NCBI GenBank assembly: GCA_002403105.1
Contig: DHHD01000026.1
Location: forward strand, 1-23,122
Direction: 5' to 3'
Origin: Anaerolineaceae bacterium UBA4781
Lineage (GTDB): Bacteria > Chloroflexota > Anaerolineae > Anaerolineales > Anaerolineaceae
Length of the DNA: 23,122 nt
In this document: positions 7,940 through 15,598 of the stretch, one piece after another
Layout: each line of letters begins with the position of its first letter
Position numbering within the stretch: position 1 is the first letter of the stretch
Notes under the pieces: model-generated
Told to the model about the DNA's origin: nothing
Databases searched by the model: none
What the model saw: only the letters and a program-made list of their open reading frames with translations
Position numbers and translations under genes: made by a program

Positions 7940-9004
7940 TTATAAATGCTGTTTGTTCCCATCAATATCAATGAGGAAATTTTTGAATCGATCCAAATCT
8001 TCAAGAATAATACCAGCACCTCGCGCAACGCAAGTCATTGGATCTTCTGCCAGCCACACATGCATTTTCAATTCTTCAGACAGACGTTGAACCATTCCAT
8101 TCAGAAGCGACCCACCCCCCGCCAGGCAGATACCGGTATCCAGCAAATCAGAGCCTATCTCAGGGGGAACTTCATCCAGTGCGTTTTTGATTGTATCAAT
8201 GATCACCTGGATCGAATTATTCAAAGCGTCTCGCACTTCAATGGATGAAATTTCGATCGATTCGGGCAACCCCGTGATCAAATTTCTTCCTCTTACTTGC
8301 ATGGTTTTTTCTGTTTCAAATGGAAAAGCAGAACCAATTTCCCATTTAATCTGTTCAGCCATGCGTTCTCCGATAAATAAACTATATTTCTTACGGATGT
8401 AATCAATAATATCTTGATCCATTTCATCACCCGCAACACGCAGAGATCGCGAAACGACTATTCCACCCATGGAATTTACCGCAATTTCACAGGTCCCTCC
8501 CCCAATATCCACGATCATGCTGCCTGATACATCAGAAAGGGGTAAACCAGCTCCGATGCTGGCAGCAATGGGTTCATCAACCAAATAAACCTCGCGTGCA
8601 CCCGCTGCCATGGTAGCATCAAAAACGGCTCTTTTTTCAACTTCTGTTGCCCCGGTGGGAATTCCAATGACCACCCGCGGTCGCGGCATGGGAACGATGG
8701 CTTGTTGATGCACCCGCCCAATAAAATATGCCAGCATTGCTTGAGTAATTTCAAATTCAGAGATCACGCCATCTCGAATAGGTCGTATGGTCGTGATATT
8801 TGCAGGGGTTCGCCCAACCATCTGTTTTGCTTGTGTACCAATAGCAACAGGGCGCCGCGTTCGTTTTTCAATGGCTACCCAGGATGGTTCATGAACAATA
8901 ATTCCCTTCCCGCGGACGTAGACCAATGTGTTAGCTGTTCCTAGATCGATTCCGAGATCGAGAGAGAACAAGCCTAATAACCAATTAAATGGATTTGCTA
9001 CCAA
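7940..9004 (-). CDS. mreB: MreB, actin-like rod-shape determinant
   Basis: This 354-residue actin-fold ATPase polymerises under the membrane and steers elongasome motion. Visible sites are phosphate loop 1, DLGIDLGTANTLVY (16-29), the DEPIAASIGAG segment (143-153), phosphate loop 2, VDIGGGT (165-171), and the adenosine loop GICLAGGGSLLNGM near residue 295. The first residues, NPFNWLLGLF, form a hydrophobic patch suited to membrane attachment. The start codon is TTG, supported by AGGAG six bases upstream; no in-frame ATG precedes the conserved fold. It is the first gene of the long mre-mrd-min operon and probably the only one directly behind the main promoter. Confidence 0.97.
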   Translation of the reverse strand: MVANPFNWLLGLFSLDLGIDLGTANTLVYVRGKGIIVHEPSWVAIEKRTRRPVAIGTQAKQMVGRTPANITTIRPIRDGVISEFEITQAMLAYFIGRVHQQAIVPMPRPRVVIGIPTGATEVEKRAVFDATMAAGAREVYLVDEPIAASIGAGLPLSDVSGSMIVDIGGGTCEIAVNSMGGIVVSRSLRVAGDEMDQDIIDYIRKKYSLFIGERMAEQIKWEIGSAFPFETEKTMQVRGRNLITGLPESIEISSIEVRDALNNSIQVIIDTIKNALDEVPPEIGSDLLDTGICLAGGGSLLNGMVQRLSEELKMHVWLAEDPMTCVARGAGIILEDLDRFKNFLIDIDGNKQHL

Positions 9005-9058
9005 ACAAGACTCCTGTGGTAAAAGTTATCGAAATTTCTACCAACAAAATCGGGCAAT

Positions 9059-9086
9059 ATTATAACATGATACCACTGTTTCCCAA
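9059..9086 (-). promoter_or_regulatory. promoter of the mreB operon
   Basis: On the minus strand TTGGGA (9081-9086) is followed after 16 bases by a perfect TATAAT (9059-9064). Transcription would begin near 9052, leaving a leader of about 48 bases before the TTG start of mreB. No internal promoter as good was noticed further down the operon. Confidence 0.65.
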
Positions 9087-9191
9087 TCCTCCCTCAGATG
9101 GGCGTAGGCATCTTACCATAGACATAAAATGATCACTTTTTATTACATGCTAATGAAGCAGATCACAATTAATTTTTATCACAGCAGTCTA

Positions 9192-9220
9192 TTGACACGC
9201 TTTTCACGCCTCGTTATAAT
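9192..9220 (+). promoter_or_regulatory. consensus sigma-70 promoter of tRNA-Gly
   Basis: TTGACA (9192-9197) and TATAAT (9215-9220) match the housekeeping sigma consensus at all twelve positions with the ideal 17-base spacer. The tRNA begins 10 bases after the -10 box, so the 5' leader would be only a few bases. Confidence 0.9.
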
Positions 9221-9229
9221 GCAACTGTT

Positions 9230-9301
9230 GCGGGCGTAGTTCAATGGTAGAATGTCTGCTTCCCAAGCAGAAGGTTGTGGGTTCGAGCCCCATCGCCCGC
9301 T
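9230..9301 (+). tRNA. tRNA-Gly (anticodon CCC)
   Basis: A full cloverleaf folds: acceptor GCGGGCG/CGCCCGC, anticodon stem TCTGC/GCAGA with loop TTCCCAA (anticodon CCC, reading GGG), and a T arm with GTTCGAG. Discriminator U73 is the bacterial tRNA-Gly identity base. CCA is not encoded. It is a single-gene transcript between a consensus promoter and a strong terminator. Confidence 0.96.
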
Positions 9302-9307
9302 TATATA

Positions 9308-9337
9308 AAAAGAGCGGAATTTGTTTTCCGCTCTTTT
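9308..9337. terminator. shared bidirectional terminator of tRNA-Gly and the cold-shock gene
   Basis: AAAAGAGCGGAA (9308-9319) pairs perfectly with TTCCGCTCTTTT (9326-9337) around a 6-base loop. A-rich and T-rich flanks give a U-tract in either direction. It sits between convergent genes, the tRNA (+) and the cold-shock gene (-). Confidence 0.92.
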
Positions 9338-9365
9338 CTTGTATTAGACGATTTTTAATTTCAAT

Positions 9366-9575
9366 TTATAGAATTACAACTTCTTGAGCCTGAGGACCTT
9401 TTTCACCCTGGGTTACAACGAACTCAACGCGTTGTCCTTCGGTAAGGGAACGATATCCATCTTGCTGGATAGAAGTGTAATGGACGAAAACGTCTTCACC
9501 CGAATCGCGCTCAATGAATCCATATCCTTTTGATCCATTGAACCATTTCACAGTGCCCTGTTCTTTGTCGGACAT
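9366..9575 (-). CDS. cold-shock domain protein (CspA family)
   Basis: This 69-residue protein is a single cold-shock domain, an OB fold that binds single-stranded RNA or DNA and melts mRNA structure. RNP1 reads KGYGFIE and RNP2 reads DVFVHYT. GTVKWFNGSKGYGFI opens the domain and GPQAQEV closes it. The start was taken at the ATG at 9575 because AAAGGAG lies eight bases upstream. A longer frame adding MLKKTKKGVPN would place this ribosome site inside the coding region and is not needed. A leader of about 80 bases with a hairpin at the ribosome site separates the gene from its promoter. Confidence 0.95.
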   Translation of the reverse strand: MSDKEQGTVKWFNGSKGYGFIERDSGEDVFVHYTSIQQDGYRSLTEGQRVEFVVTQGEKGPQAQEVVIL

Positions 9576-9576
9576 G

Positions 9577-9616
9577 TTTGGAACTCCTTTCTTAGTTTTC
9601 TTGAGCAAGTTCCAAA
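9577..9616 (-). promoter_or_regulatory. leader hairpin overlapping the csp ribosome binding site
   Basis: In the mRNA (minus strand) UUUGGAACU (9608-9616) pairs with AGUUCCAAA (9577-9585) over nine perfect base pairs around a 22-base loop. The stem ends two bases before the AUG. The Shine-Dalgarno AAAGGAG lies with AAAGG in the loop and its last AG in the stem, so folding should partly hide it. The complementarity is seen directly; a regulatory effect is inferred. Confidence 0.6.
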
Positions 9617-9662
9617 TTAAAAGACTACTCTTTCTTTCTAGAACTACTACTTCAAGCCATTA

Positions 9663-9692
9663 ATTCTAGCATGGCTTTTTCACGTTTGTCTA
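9663..9692 (-). promoter_or_regulatory. extended -10 promoter of the cold-shock gene
   Basis: On the minus strand TAGACA (9687-9692), an 18-base spacer and TAGAAT (9663-9668) preceded by TGC form an extended -10 promoter. Transcription would start near 9656, giving a leader of about 80 bases. Confidence 0.65.
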
Positions 9693-9740
9693 TCATGAGT
9701 TTCTTCATGTTTTGTTCATAATTTAATGATTTTTACCATA

Positions 9741-10541
9741 TTAAAACTTACCGACCAATTCTCCCACCGACTGAACGACCAGATCGGGCTGAAAAGGACT
9801 GTTTGGTATATCTTCCATTTTTGTTTCACCGCTTAAAACCAGCACTGTTTGAATTCCTTTTTCTCCCATGGCGATATCGGTATACAAGCGGTCTCCCACC
9901 ATGCAGACCTTCAAGAGATCCGTTGTAAACTTCTCACTAATTGCTTGAAGGATGGGAAGATTTGGCTTTCCAATGATCCTATCGGGTTCACGCCCGGTGG
10001 ATGCTTTCACGAATGCAATGATCGAGCCTATATCAGGCATGAATCCATCTTTAACCGGGCAGTTCAGGTCTGGATGCGTAGCAATATAGGGTAAGCCTTT
10101 GCGAATCAAATCACACGTCTTCCATAATTTTTTATAGGTAAGTGTGGTATCAAATCCAAGCACAACAACATCAGGATCTTCTGAAAGTATTATCTTGGAA
10201 TGTATGAACTCGTCTTCCAGATCCGGAGTTCCAAGTAAAAATACTTTCTGATTCCGAAAATGCTTCATAATGTAAGCCGCGGTGGCTTGGCCAGATGTAT
10301 AAACATCCTTTTCCTTGACAAAGGTTAATCCAAGTCTATGTAATTTTTGCACATAGGCGGCTGAACTTTTTGAGGAATTATTGGTCAAGAACACAAAACG
10401 TTTTTTCTTTTCGATCAGGAAATGGAGAAAATCTTGTGCGCCATCGATCAAATGCTCATCAAGATAGATGGTACCATCCATATCCAAAAGCCACACTTCA
10501 ATTTTCTTTAGTAATTTAAAATCGTTATCATTCATGATCAT
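9741..10541 (-). CDS. HAD superfamily IIA phosphatase (NagD/phosphoglycolate phosphatase-like)
   Basis: This 266-residue hydrolase has the HAD motifs in order: DMDGT (20-24, nucleophile Asp20 and general acid Asp22), TNN (53-55), a conserved lysine in IIGKPN, and GDRLYTDIAMG carrying the acidic metal ligands. The large insertion between motifs II and III is the C2 cap typical of subfamily IIA (NagD, AraL, p-nitrophenylphosphatase). Members dephosphorylate sugar phosphates, nucleotides or toxic side products such as phosphoglycolate; the substrate cannot be read from sequence. It starts 15 bases after the DUF89 gene and probably shares its transcript. Start is ATG at 10541, with a second ATG two codons later that has GGA six bases upstream. 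Confidence 0.9.
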   Translation of the reverse strand: MIMNDNDFKLLKKIEVWLLDMDGTIYLDEHLIDGAQDFLHFLIEKKKRFVFLTNNSSKSSAAYVQKLHRLGLTFVKEKDVYTSGQATAAYIMKHFRNQKVFLLGTPDLEDEFIHSKIILSEDPDVVVLGFDTTLTYKKLWKTCDLIRKGLPYIATHPDLNCPVKDGFMPDIGSIIAFVKASTGREPDRIIGKPNLPILQAISEKFTTDLLKVCMVGDRLYTDIAMGEKGIQTVLVLSGETKMEDIPNSPFQPDLVVQSVGELVGKF

Positions 10542-10556
10542 TCCAATTTTTTGTTA

Positions 10557-11417
10557 TTATGGGTTCAGCATCCCGCCTTGTTTCAATACAAAACTTCCAT
10601 AAGGAAGACCTGCTAATTTGGAGATAGGTTTACATTTTATTTTTAGCAAGAAAAATGCACGGTCACGTTCCGTTGGCAGGGTTTCAAAATTTGCCATACC
10701 TTTTGCAATGATCATATCTGCCATTTCATATTTTTGCAGAAATTCAGCGGAACATTGAGACAGAACCGTTCCCTGAATAGCGGTCCCATTTTCGACGATC
10801 GTTACATAATCCGGAAATTTGGTTGATTCTGCATCTTCACGTAAAGCATCGTTCATAATAGGAGCGCTTTTCACTGCATAATCCAATGGTTTATTAATTT
10901 GCTCGATCAACAGTTTATCAAAAAGTGTCTCTCCTGCATTATCTCCCAGAAAGAGAATTCTCTCTGCATACCCAAGTGCACTTTTAAATGCTTTGTAATC
11001 AAAACGCGAAAAGGGAGTTCCCAGAACATGTTCAATGGCATTTCTCAGGTCAAAATCCGCCGCCGGCCCGTAATCAATGATATTCCCGGCTGTGCATATT
11101 TTTAGCGCAGTTTCCAATGGGTCCGTGGCTGAAATAATCCGTTCTCTTGCATAATCCAATTGTTCGGCAGCTTTCTCTAAACTCATTATTTTTACATTCT
11201 GGTATGGGTCCACTCCATTGGCTTTTTGAATGATATTCTGATGAATTTGGGCAGCAATTTCTGATGAGGTGAAATCCTCTTCCATATTCATCAGATCTTG
11301 CATGGATTTATTCAATATTTCTTTCGTCGTTCTCTCATCCAACTCAAGAAAACTGATCGCGTCGAGCACCTGCCGCAGCAAACATGGGTAACACTCAAAA
11401 TAGATTTTACTGGTCAT
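10557..11417 (-). CDS. DUF89/ARMT1-like metal-dependent phosphatase
   Basis: This 286-residue protein is full length for the prokaryotic DUF89 subfamily marked by an N-terminal CxxC (C9-YP-C12). Active-site signatures are GNIIDYG (111-117), FLGDNAGE (156-163, metal ligands Asp159 and Asn160), KSAPIMNDALREDA (183-196), KGMANFE (239-245) and KCKPIS (261-266). Studied members are cobalt-, nickel- or manganese-dependent phosphatases that remove damaged or surplus phosphometabolites such as fructose 1-phosphate or damaged pantetheine phosphates. The substrate here is unknown. It lies 15 bases before the HAD phosphatase on the same strand, and together they look like a metabolite damage-control pair. 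The ATG has only a distant AAGGGA upstream. Confidence 0.88.
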   Translation of the reverse strand: MTSKIYFECYPCLLRQVLDAISFLELDERTTKEILNKSMQDLMNMEEDFTSSEIAAQIHQNIIQKANGVDPYQNVKIMSLEKAAEQLDYARERIISATDPLETALKICTAGNIIDYGPAADFDLRNAIEHVLGTPFSRFDYKAFKSALGYAERILFLGDNAGETLFDKLLIEQINKPLDYAVKSAPIMNDALREDAESTKFPDYVTIVENGTAIQGTVLSQCSAEFLQKYEMADMIIAKGMANFETLPTERDRAFFLLKIKCKPISKLAGLPYGSFVLKQGGMLNP

Positions 11418-11720
11418 TTCTAATTTTCAATCCCTTTTCTTTATTAAAAAAATGTATTCCATTTTCATAAATTTTCTTGGTTTTTTGAGATAACCAAAAT
11501 TAATCCACCTTATTTTACTTTACTTACCTTGCACAGAAATGAAAAAGCATCTTGTAATAAAAATCAAAACTCAGGATTAATATCTGTTATTTTCTAAAGA
11601 TGTCCGTATATAATATTAAAATCTATTCTCAACAGAGAGGAAGGAGGCGGGCATTAATTTTTTCAGCAACTTTTCTAACAAGAAGATTAATGATGTTAAT
11701 AATTCAGGAGGAGAATAAAA
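11418..11720. other. divergent intergenic region with leader and promoter of the BMP gene
   Basis: About 300 AT-rich bases lie between the DUF89 gene (-) and the BMP lipoprotein gene (+). A good -10, TATAAT, is at 11609-11614 but lacks a convincing -35. TTGCAC (11529-11534) with TGTAAT 18 bases later is a second candidate. AGGAGG at 11706-11711, nine bases before the ATG, is a strong ribosome site. A second site, AAGGAGG (11641-11647), lies in the leader. TTGGTT and AACCAA near 11478-11500 could form a small hairpin. No known riboswitch was recognised. Confidence 0.5.
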
Positions 11721-12863
11721 ATGCATAAGAATAAACTGTTGGTCTTGTCTGCACTGCTCATTGTTGCCATTCTTCTGGGAGCCTGCGGACAAAAGGAAGA
11801 GGCTGTTGTTGAAGAACCAGCCGCTGAAGAAGCCGTAGTAGAAGAAGCAGCGCCCGCAGAAAAGATCAAGGTCGCTTTCATTTATATTGGTCAGCCAGGA
11901 GATCTTGGATATACATACGAGCATGAACGTGGCCGTTTAATGCTGCAAGAAGCACTTGGTGACCAAATTGAAACCATCACCGTCCCTGATGTTCCGGAAG
12001 GAGCAGATGCCGAGAAAGCGATTCGCGATGTGGTTGAAGCCGGCGCAAAGATCGTCTTTACCACCAGTTATGGATATATGGATCCGACCGCTACTGTCGC
12101 AGCAGAATATCCGGATGTGATCTTTGAACACTGCTCGGGATATCTCACTGCTGAAAACATGGCAAACTATTTTGGTCGTATTGAGCAGCCGCGCTATCTA
12201 TCAGGAATTGTAGCCGGCAGTATGACGGAAGCGAACTTTATCGGTTATGTAGCCGCTTTCCCCATCCCCGAAGTGGTTCGTGGTATCAACTCATTCACAC
12301 TGGGTGTTAAAAGCGTGAATCCGGATGCAACGGTGCATGTGGTCTGGACCAACACCTGGTATGATCCCGTGATCGAACGTGAAGCAGCAGTCGCTCTCCT
12401 GGATGAAGGCGCTGATATCATCGCCCAACACCAGGATACAACTGAACCACAAAAAGCAGCTCAGGAAGCCGGCATGATGAGTATTGGTTACGACTCAGAT
12501 ATGGCACAATTTGTCGGCGATTCTGTTCTGACCAGTCCCATGTGGAACTGGGGTGTTTATTACATTTCAACCGTTCAAGCTGTTCTGGATGGTACCTGGG
12601 TATCCCATTCCTATTGGGGCGGAATGGCTGACAATGTCGTCATGTTGGCTGATTTCAGCCCACTGGTTCCTGATGAGGTAAAAGCTTTGGTCGAAACGCA
12701 AAAAGCAGCATTTATCGATGGAAGCGATGATGCATTTTGTGGACCGGTCTATAATCAGGCAGGTGAACTGGTCGTCGCAGAAGGCGAATGCTTGAGCGAT
12801 GCGGATCAACTGAGCATGAACTGGTTTGTTGAGGGTGTGGTCGGAACAATTCCGGCTGAATAA
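11721..12863 (+). CDS. BMP-family lipoprotein, nucleoside-type ABC transporter substrate-binding protein
   Basis: This 380-residue protein has a basic start, a hydrophobic signal and lipobox LGAC, with Cys22 as the lipidated residue. An acidic Ala/Glu/Pro linker (about 24-50) is followed by the PnrA/BmpA fold: KVAFIYIGQPGDLGYTYEHERG, IVFTTSYGYMDP, and the hinge segments near GYVAAFP and VVWTNTWYDP. The family binds purine or pyrimidine nucleosides outside the membrane and delivers them to ABC permeases. It is the first gene of the importer cluster. A terminator-like hairpin directly after the stop probably makes this transcript the most abundant of the operon. The nearby cytidine deaminase fits nucleosides, but the ligand is not proven. 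Confidence 0.93.
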   Translation: MHKNKLLVLSALLIVAILLGACGQKEEAVVEEPAAEEAVVEEAAPAEKIKVAFIYIGQPGDLGYTYEHERGRLMLQEALGDQIETITVPDVPEGADAEKAIRDVVEAGAKIVFTTSYGYMDPTATVAAEYPDVIFEHCSGYLTAENMANYFGRIEQPRYLSGIVAGSMTEANFIGYVAAFPIPEVVRGINSFTLGVKSVNPDATVHVVWTNTWYDPVIEREAAVALLDEGADIIAQHQDTTEPQKAAQEAGMMSIGYDSDMAQFVGDSVLTSPMWNWGVYYISTVQAVLDGTWVSHSYWGGMADNVVMLADFSPLVPDEVKALVETQKAAFIDGSDDAFCGPVYNQAGELVVAEGECLSDADQLSMNWFVEGVVGTIPAE

Positions 12864-12878
12864 AACCCATGATCGTGA

Positions 12879-12920
12879 AAGCCCCCAGCGAATGTTTCTC
12901 TTTCAACTGGGGGCTTCTTT
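12879..12920 (+). terminator. intra-operon terminator between binding protein and ATPase genes
   Basis: AAGCCCCCAG (12879-12888) pairs perfectly with CTGGGGGCTT (12907-12916) around an 18-base loop and is followed by CTTT. The GC-rich stem with a short T-run suggests partial termination, which would lower expression of the downstream ATPase and permeases relative to the binding protein. Confidence 0.75.
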
Positions 12921-12953
12921 ATAATACTTTCAGTATTGAATTTGGATTGGACC

Positions 12954-14510
12954 ATGAATAAAAGCAAAACTCTTGCAGTTCAAATGCGAGGTATTACCAA
13001 ACACTTTCCAGGAATTCTGGCGAATGACAATATCGATCTGGATGTCTATTCGCACGAAATCCTGGCCCTACTTGGAGAAAATGGCGCAGGAAAAACCACC
13101 CTCATGAATATTCTGGCTGGTTTGTATAAACCGGATGCCGGTCAAATTTTTCTCAAAGGGCAAGAGGTTGAATTCCACTCACCAAAAGATGCCATTACCC
13201 ATGGAATTGGGATGGTTCACCAACATTTTATGCTTGTCGAAAGTCTATCTGTTACAGATAACATCATTCTCAGTCTTCAATCCAGTGGGTTGAATATGCA
13301 CACCAGTCAGGTTAAAAAACGCATTCAGGAACTATCCAAGCAATATCACCTGCTGGTTGATCCGGATGCTGCCATCTGGCAGCTTTCGGTAGGGGAGCAG
13401 CAGCGTGTTGAGATCATGCGTCTGCTGTATCGTGGTGCAGACATCTTGATCCTGGATGAACCTACCGCGGTTCTCACCCCTGATGAAGCAACCGATCTGT
13501 CAAAAATTCTTCGGAAAATGACGGAAGAAGGCAAAGCGGTCATTCTCATTACGCATAAACTGAACGAAGTTACCGCATTCTCCGATCGAGTTACCGTTCT
13601 GCGAGCCGGTCACGTAGTTTCCAATGTATTAACAAAAGAGACTACTAAAAAAGAATTGGCACGCTTGATGGTCGGTCGTGATATTCTCTTCCGTCTTGAA
13701 AAAAAGAAATGCAAAGCTGGAAAAGCCATCCTGGAAGTGGAGCATATCCATGCAATCAATGATAAAGGCCTGCCAGCTCTGGTGGATGTCAGCTTGCAGA
13801 TCTGTGCGGGTGAAATCCTCGGTGTAGCAGGGGTTGCTGGAAATGGTCAACGCGAGCTGGCAGAAGTCATCACAGGCTTACGATCCCTCACCAAAGGCAA
13901 GGTTTTAGTCAACGGTCAGAATATAACAAACTCCACACCTTTTAAGGTGATTAATGCTGGAATCAGTCATGTGCCGGGTGATCGGATTGGCGTTGGTCTG
14001 GCTTCGAATTTAACCGTTTCCGATAACCTGGTAATGAAAGCCTACCGTAAACCCCCAATCGTGCAAGGGCAGCTTATTAAAAAGAGAAGCATTCTACAGT
14101 TTGTGGATAATCTGATCAAGGTCTTTCAAATAAAAACCCCCTCTTCTGAAACACCTACCCGATTACTTTCGGGCGGTAATCAACAGCGCTTGATCCTCGC
14201 CCGAGAGATCACAGCCAGCCAGGGCATGCTCATTGCTGTATATCCCAGCCGTGGATTGGATGTTGGAGCCACAGAATCAGTTCGCTCTATACTGCTGGAA
14301 CAAAGAGAGCATGGTGCTGCAATCCTTTTGATCTCAGAAGACCTCGAAGAGATCACCCAGCTTTCCGATCGCATCATTGTGATGTATGAGGGTAAGATCA
14401 TGGGAATAGTTGATCCTGATACCACCAATTTGGAAACCATCAGCTTGATGATGGCAGGGCAAGCACTCTCGACGATTGAAAAACATGGAGAGGAGAAAAC
14501 GATCGCGTGA
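12954..14510 (+). CDS. ABC transporter ATPase, double nucleotide-binding protein (BMP/nucleoside type)
   Basis: This 518-residue cytoplasmic protein has two fused ABC domains that power the importer. The first has Walker A GENGAGKTT (41-49), signature LSVGEQQ (144-150) and Walker B ILILDEPT (164-171). The second has a good signature, LSGGNQQ, but a degenerate Walker A (GVAGNGQREL) and a Walker B reading LIAVYPSRGLD without the usual Asp-Glu. Such asymmetry is normal for RbsA/NupO-like ATPases. The start was set at ATG 12954, because the alternative TTG at 12936 adds only MNLDWT and has no better ribosome site. The 3' end overlaps the next gene in GTGA. Confidence 0.93.
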   Translation: MNKSKTLAVQMRGITKHFPGILANDNIDLDVYSHEILALLGENGAGKTTLMNILAGLYKPDAGQIFLKGQEVEFHSPKDAITHGIGMVHQHFMLVESLSVTDNIILSLQSSGLNMHTSQVKKRIQELSKQYHLLVDPDAAIWQLSVGEQQRVEIMRLLYRGADILILDEPTAVLTPDEATDLSKILRKMTEEGKAVILITHKLNEVTAFSDRVTVLRAGHVVSNVLTKETTKKELARLMVGRDILFRLEKKKCKAGKAILEVEHIHAINDKGLPALVDVSLQICAGEILGVAGVAGNGQRELAEVITGLRSLTKGKVLVNGQNITNSTPFKVINAGISHVPGDRIGVGLASNLTVSDNLVMKAYRKPPIVQGQLIKKRSILQFVDNLIKVFQIKTPSSETPTRLLSGGNQQRLILAREITASQGMLIAVYPSRGLDVGATESVRSILLEQREHGAAILLISEDLEEITQLSDRIIVMYEGKIMGIVDPDTTNLETISLMMAGQALSTIEKHGEEKTIA

Positions 14511-15598
14511 GAATTCAATTTGAAAAAAGAATCGACCAAAGTAAAATATCGGGGTTTTTAATACCGGCTGCTTCCTTCTTGCTGGCTCTCTTGTTCAGTG
14601 CGCTTATCTTAATCCTCTTTGGCATTGATCCACTTCAAGCGTATTCGGTTATGGTAAAAGGGTCACTCGGCAGTACCTATGCGCTTACTGAGACGCTCGT
14701 TAAATCCATCCCGCTCATGCTGACCGGATTGGGTGTTTCCATCGCATTTCAAATGCACTTTTGGAATATCGGTGCTGAAGGACAGCTCGCAATGGGTGGC
14801 ATCGCAGCCGCCTATGTAGCGCTCTTCCTAAACAATATGATTCCACCTGCCCTTCTCCTTCCAGCAATGTTCCTGGCGGGAGGATTAGCAGGAGCGATCT
14901 GGGCATTAATACCTGCCGGGTTAAAAGCCACCATCGGCGTGAATGAAATCTTGACAACCTTGATGATGAACTACATTGCCATTTTACTAGTCGAATATTT
15001 ATATCTTGGACCATGGCGCGATCCTAAAGGTTTTGGTTTCCCGGGAACTGCCCAGTTTGTGGCTGCAGCCTGGCTACCGCGTTTGACCGGGCGGGTTCAT
15101 TATGGGATCATCTTCGCGATCGGGGGAGCAATTCTGCTGTGGTTCCTTTTAAAACACACAAAATTTGGCTATGAAATTCGGCTGATTGGTGAAAATCCAA
15201 AAGCCGCTCGTTATTCGGGCATCAATATCGCGAAAAATATCATCCTGGTTATGCTGATTTCCGGAGGGCTATCCGGTATTGCAGGGATGGCAGAAGTATC
15301 TGGGATTTCTCATCGACTCTATACCGGGTTAACAGTCGGGTATGGATACACAGCCATCATCGTCGCCTGGCTGGCGAACTTGAATCCATTGGGAATTCTG
15401 GTAGTAGCATTTTCCATGGGGGCGCTGTTGGTGGGTGGTGACCAACTGCAGATCGCTATGCAGACCCCGGCTGCCGTGGCAGATATTCTGCAGGGTGCAA
15501 TCCTGTTTTTTATGCTGGGTGGATCCATCTTCAATACCTACAAAATAAAGATCACGCACAAGAAATCGATTCAACACGGAGAGAAAACACATGAATGA
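14507..15598 (+). CDS. ABC transporter permease 1 (BMP/nucleoside type)
   Basis: This 363-residue inner-membrane protein belongs to the branched-chain amino acid/ribose permease superfamily (BPD_transp_2). About nine to ten hydrophobic segments are visible. The family pattern IPLMLTGLGVSIAFQMHFWNIGAEGQ is at about 64-89, and the cytoplasmic EIRLIGENPKAARYSGI, which contacts the ATPase, is at about 223-239. It starts with GTG in a four-base overlap with the ATPase stop, with AGGAG eleven bases upstream. Its end overlaps permease 2 by eight bases. The pair forms the membrane channel as a heterodimer. Confidence 0.93.
   Translation: MRIQFEKRIDQSKISGFLIPAASFLLALLFSALILILFGIDPLQAYSVMVKGSLGSTYALTETLVKSIPLMLTGLGVSIAFQMHFWNIGAEGQLAMGGIAAAYVALFLNNMIPPALLLPAMFLAGGLAGAIWALIPAGLKATIGVNEILTTLMMNYIAILLVEYLYLGPWRDPKGFGFPGTAQFVAAAWLPRLTGRVHYGIIFAIGGAILLWFLLKHTKFGYEIRLIGENPKAARYSGINIAKNIILVMLISGGLSGIAGMAEVSGISHRLYTGLTVGYGYTAIIVAWLANLNPLGILVVAFSMGALLVGGDQLQIAMQTPAAVADILQGAILFFMLGGSIFNTYKIKITHKKSIQHGEKTHE

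Noticed and set aside
9120..9185. Repeated GATCAC-like words upstream of the tRNA-Gly promoter
   Set aside because: The spacing and symmetry do not fit a recognised operator, and the words are short enough to occur by chance in AT-rich DNA.
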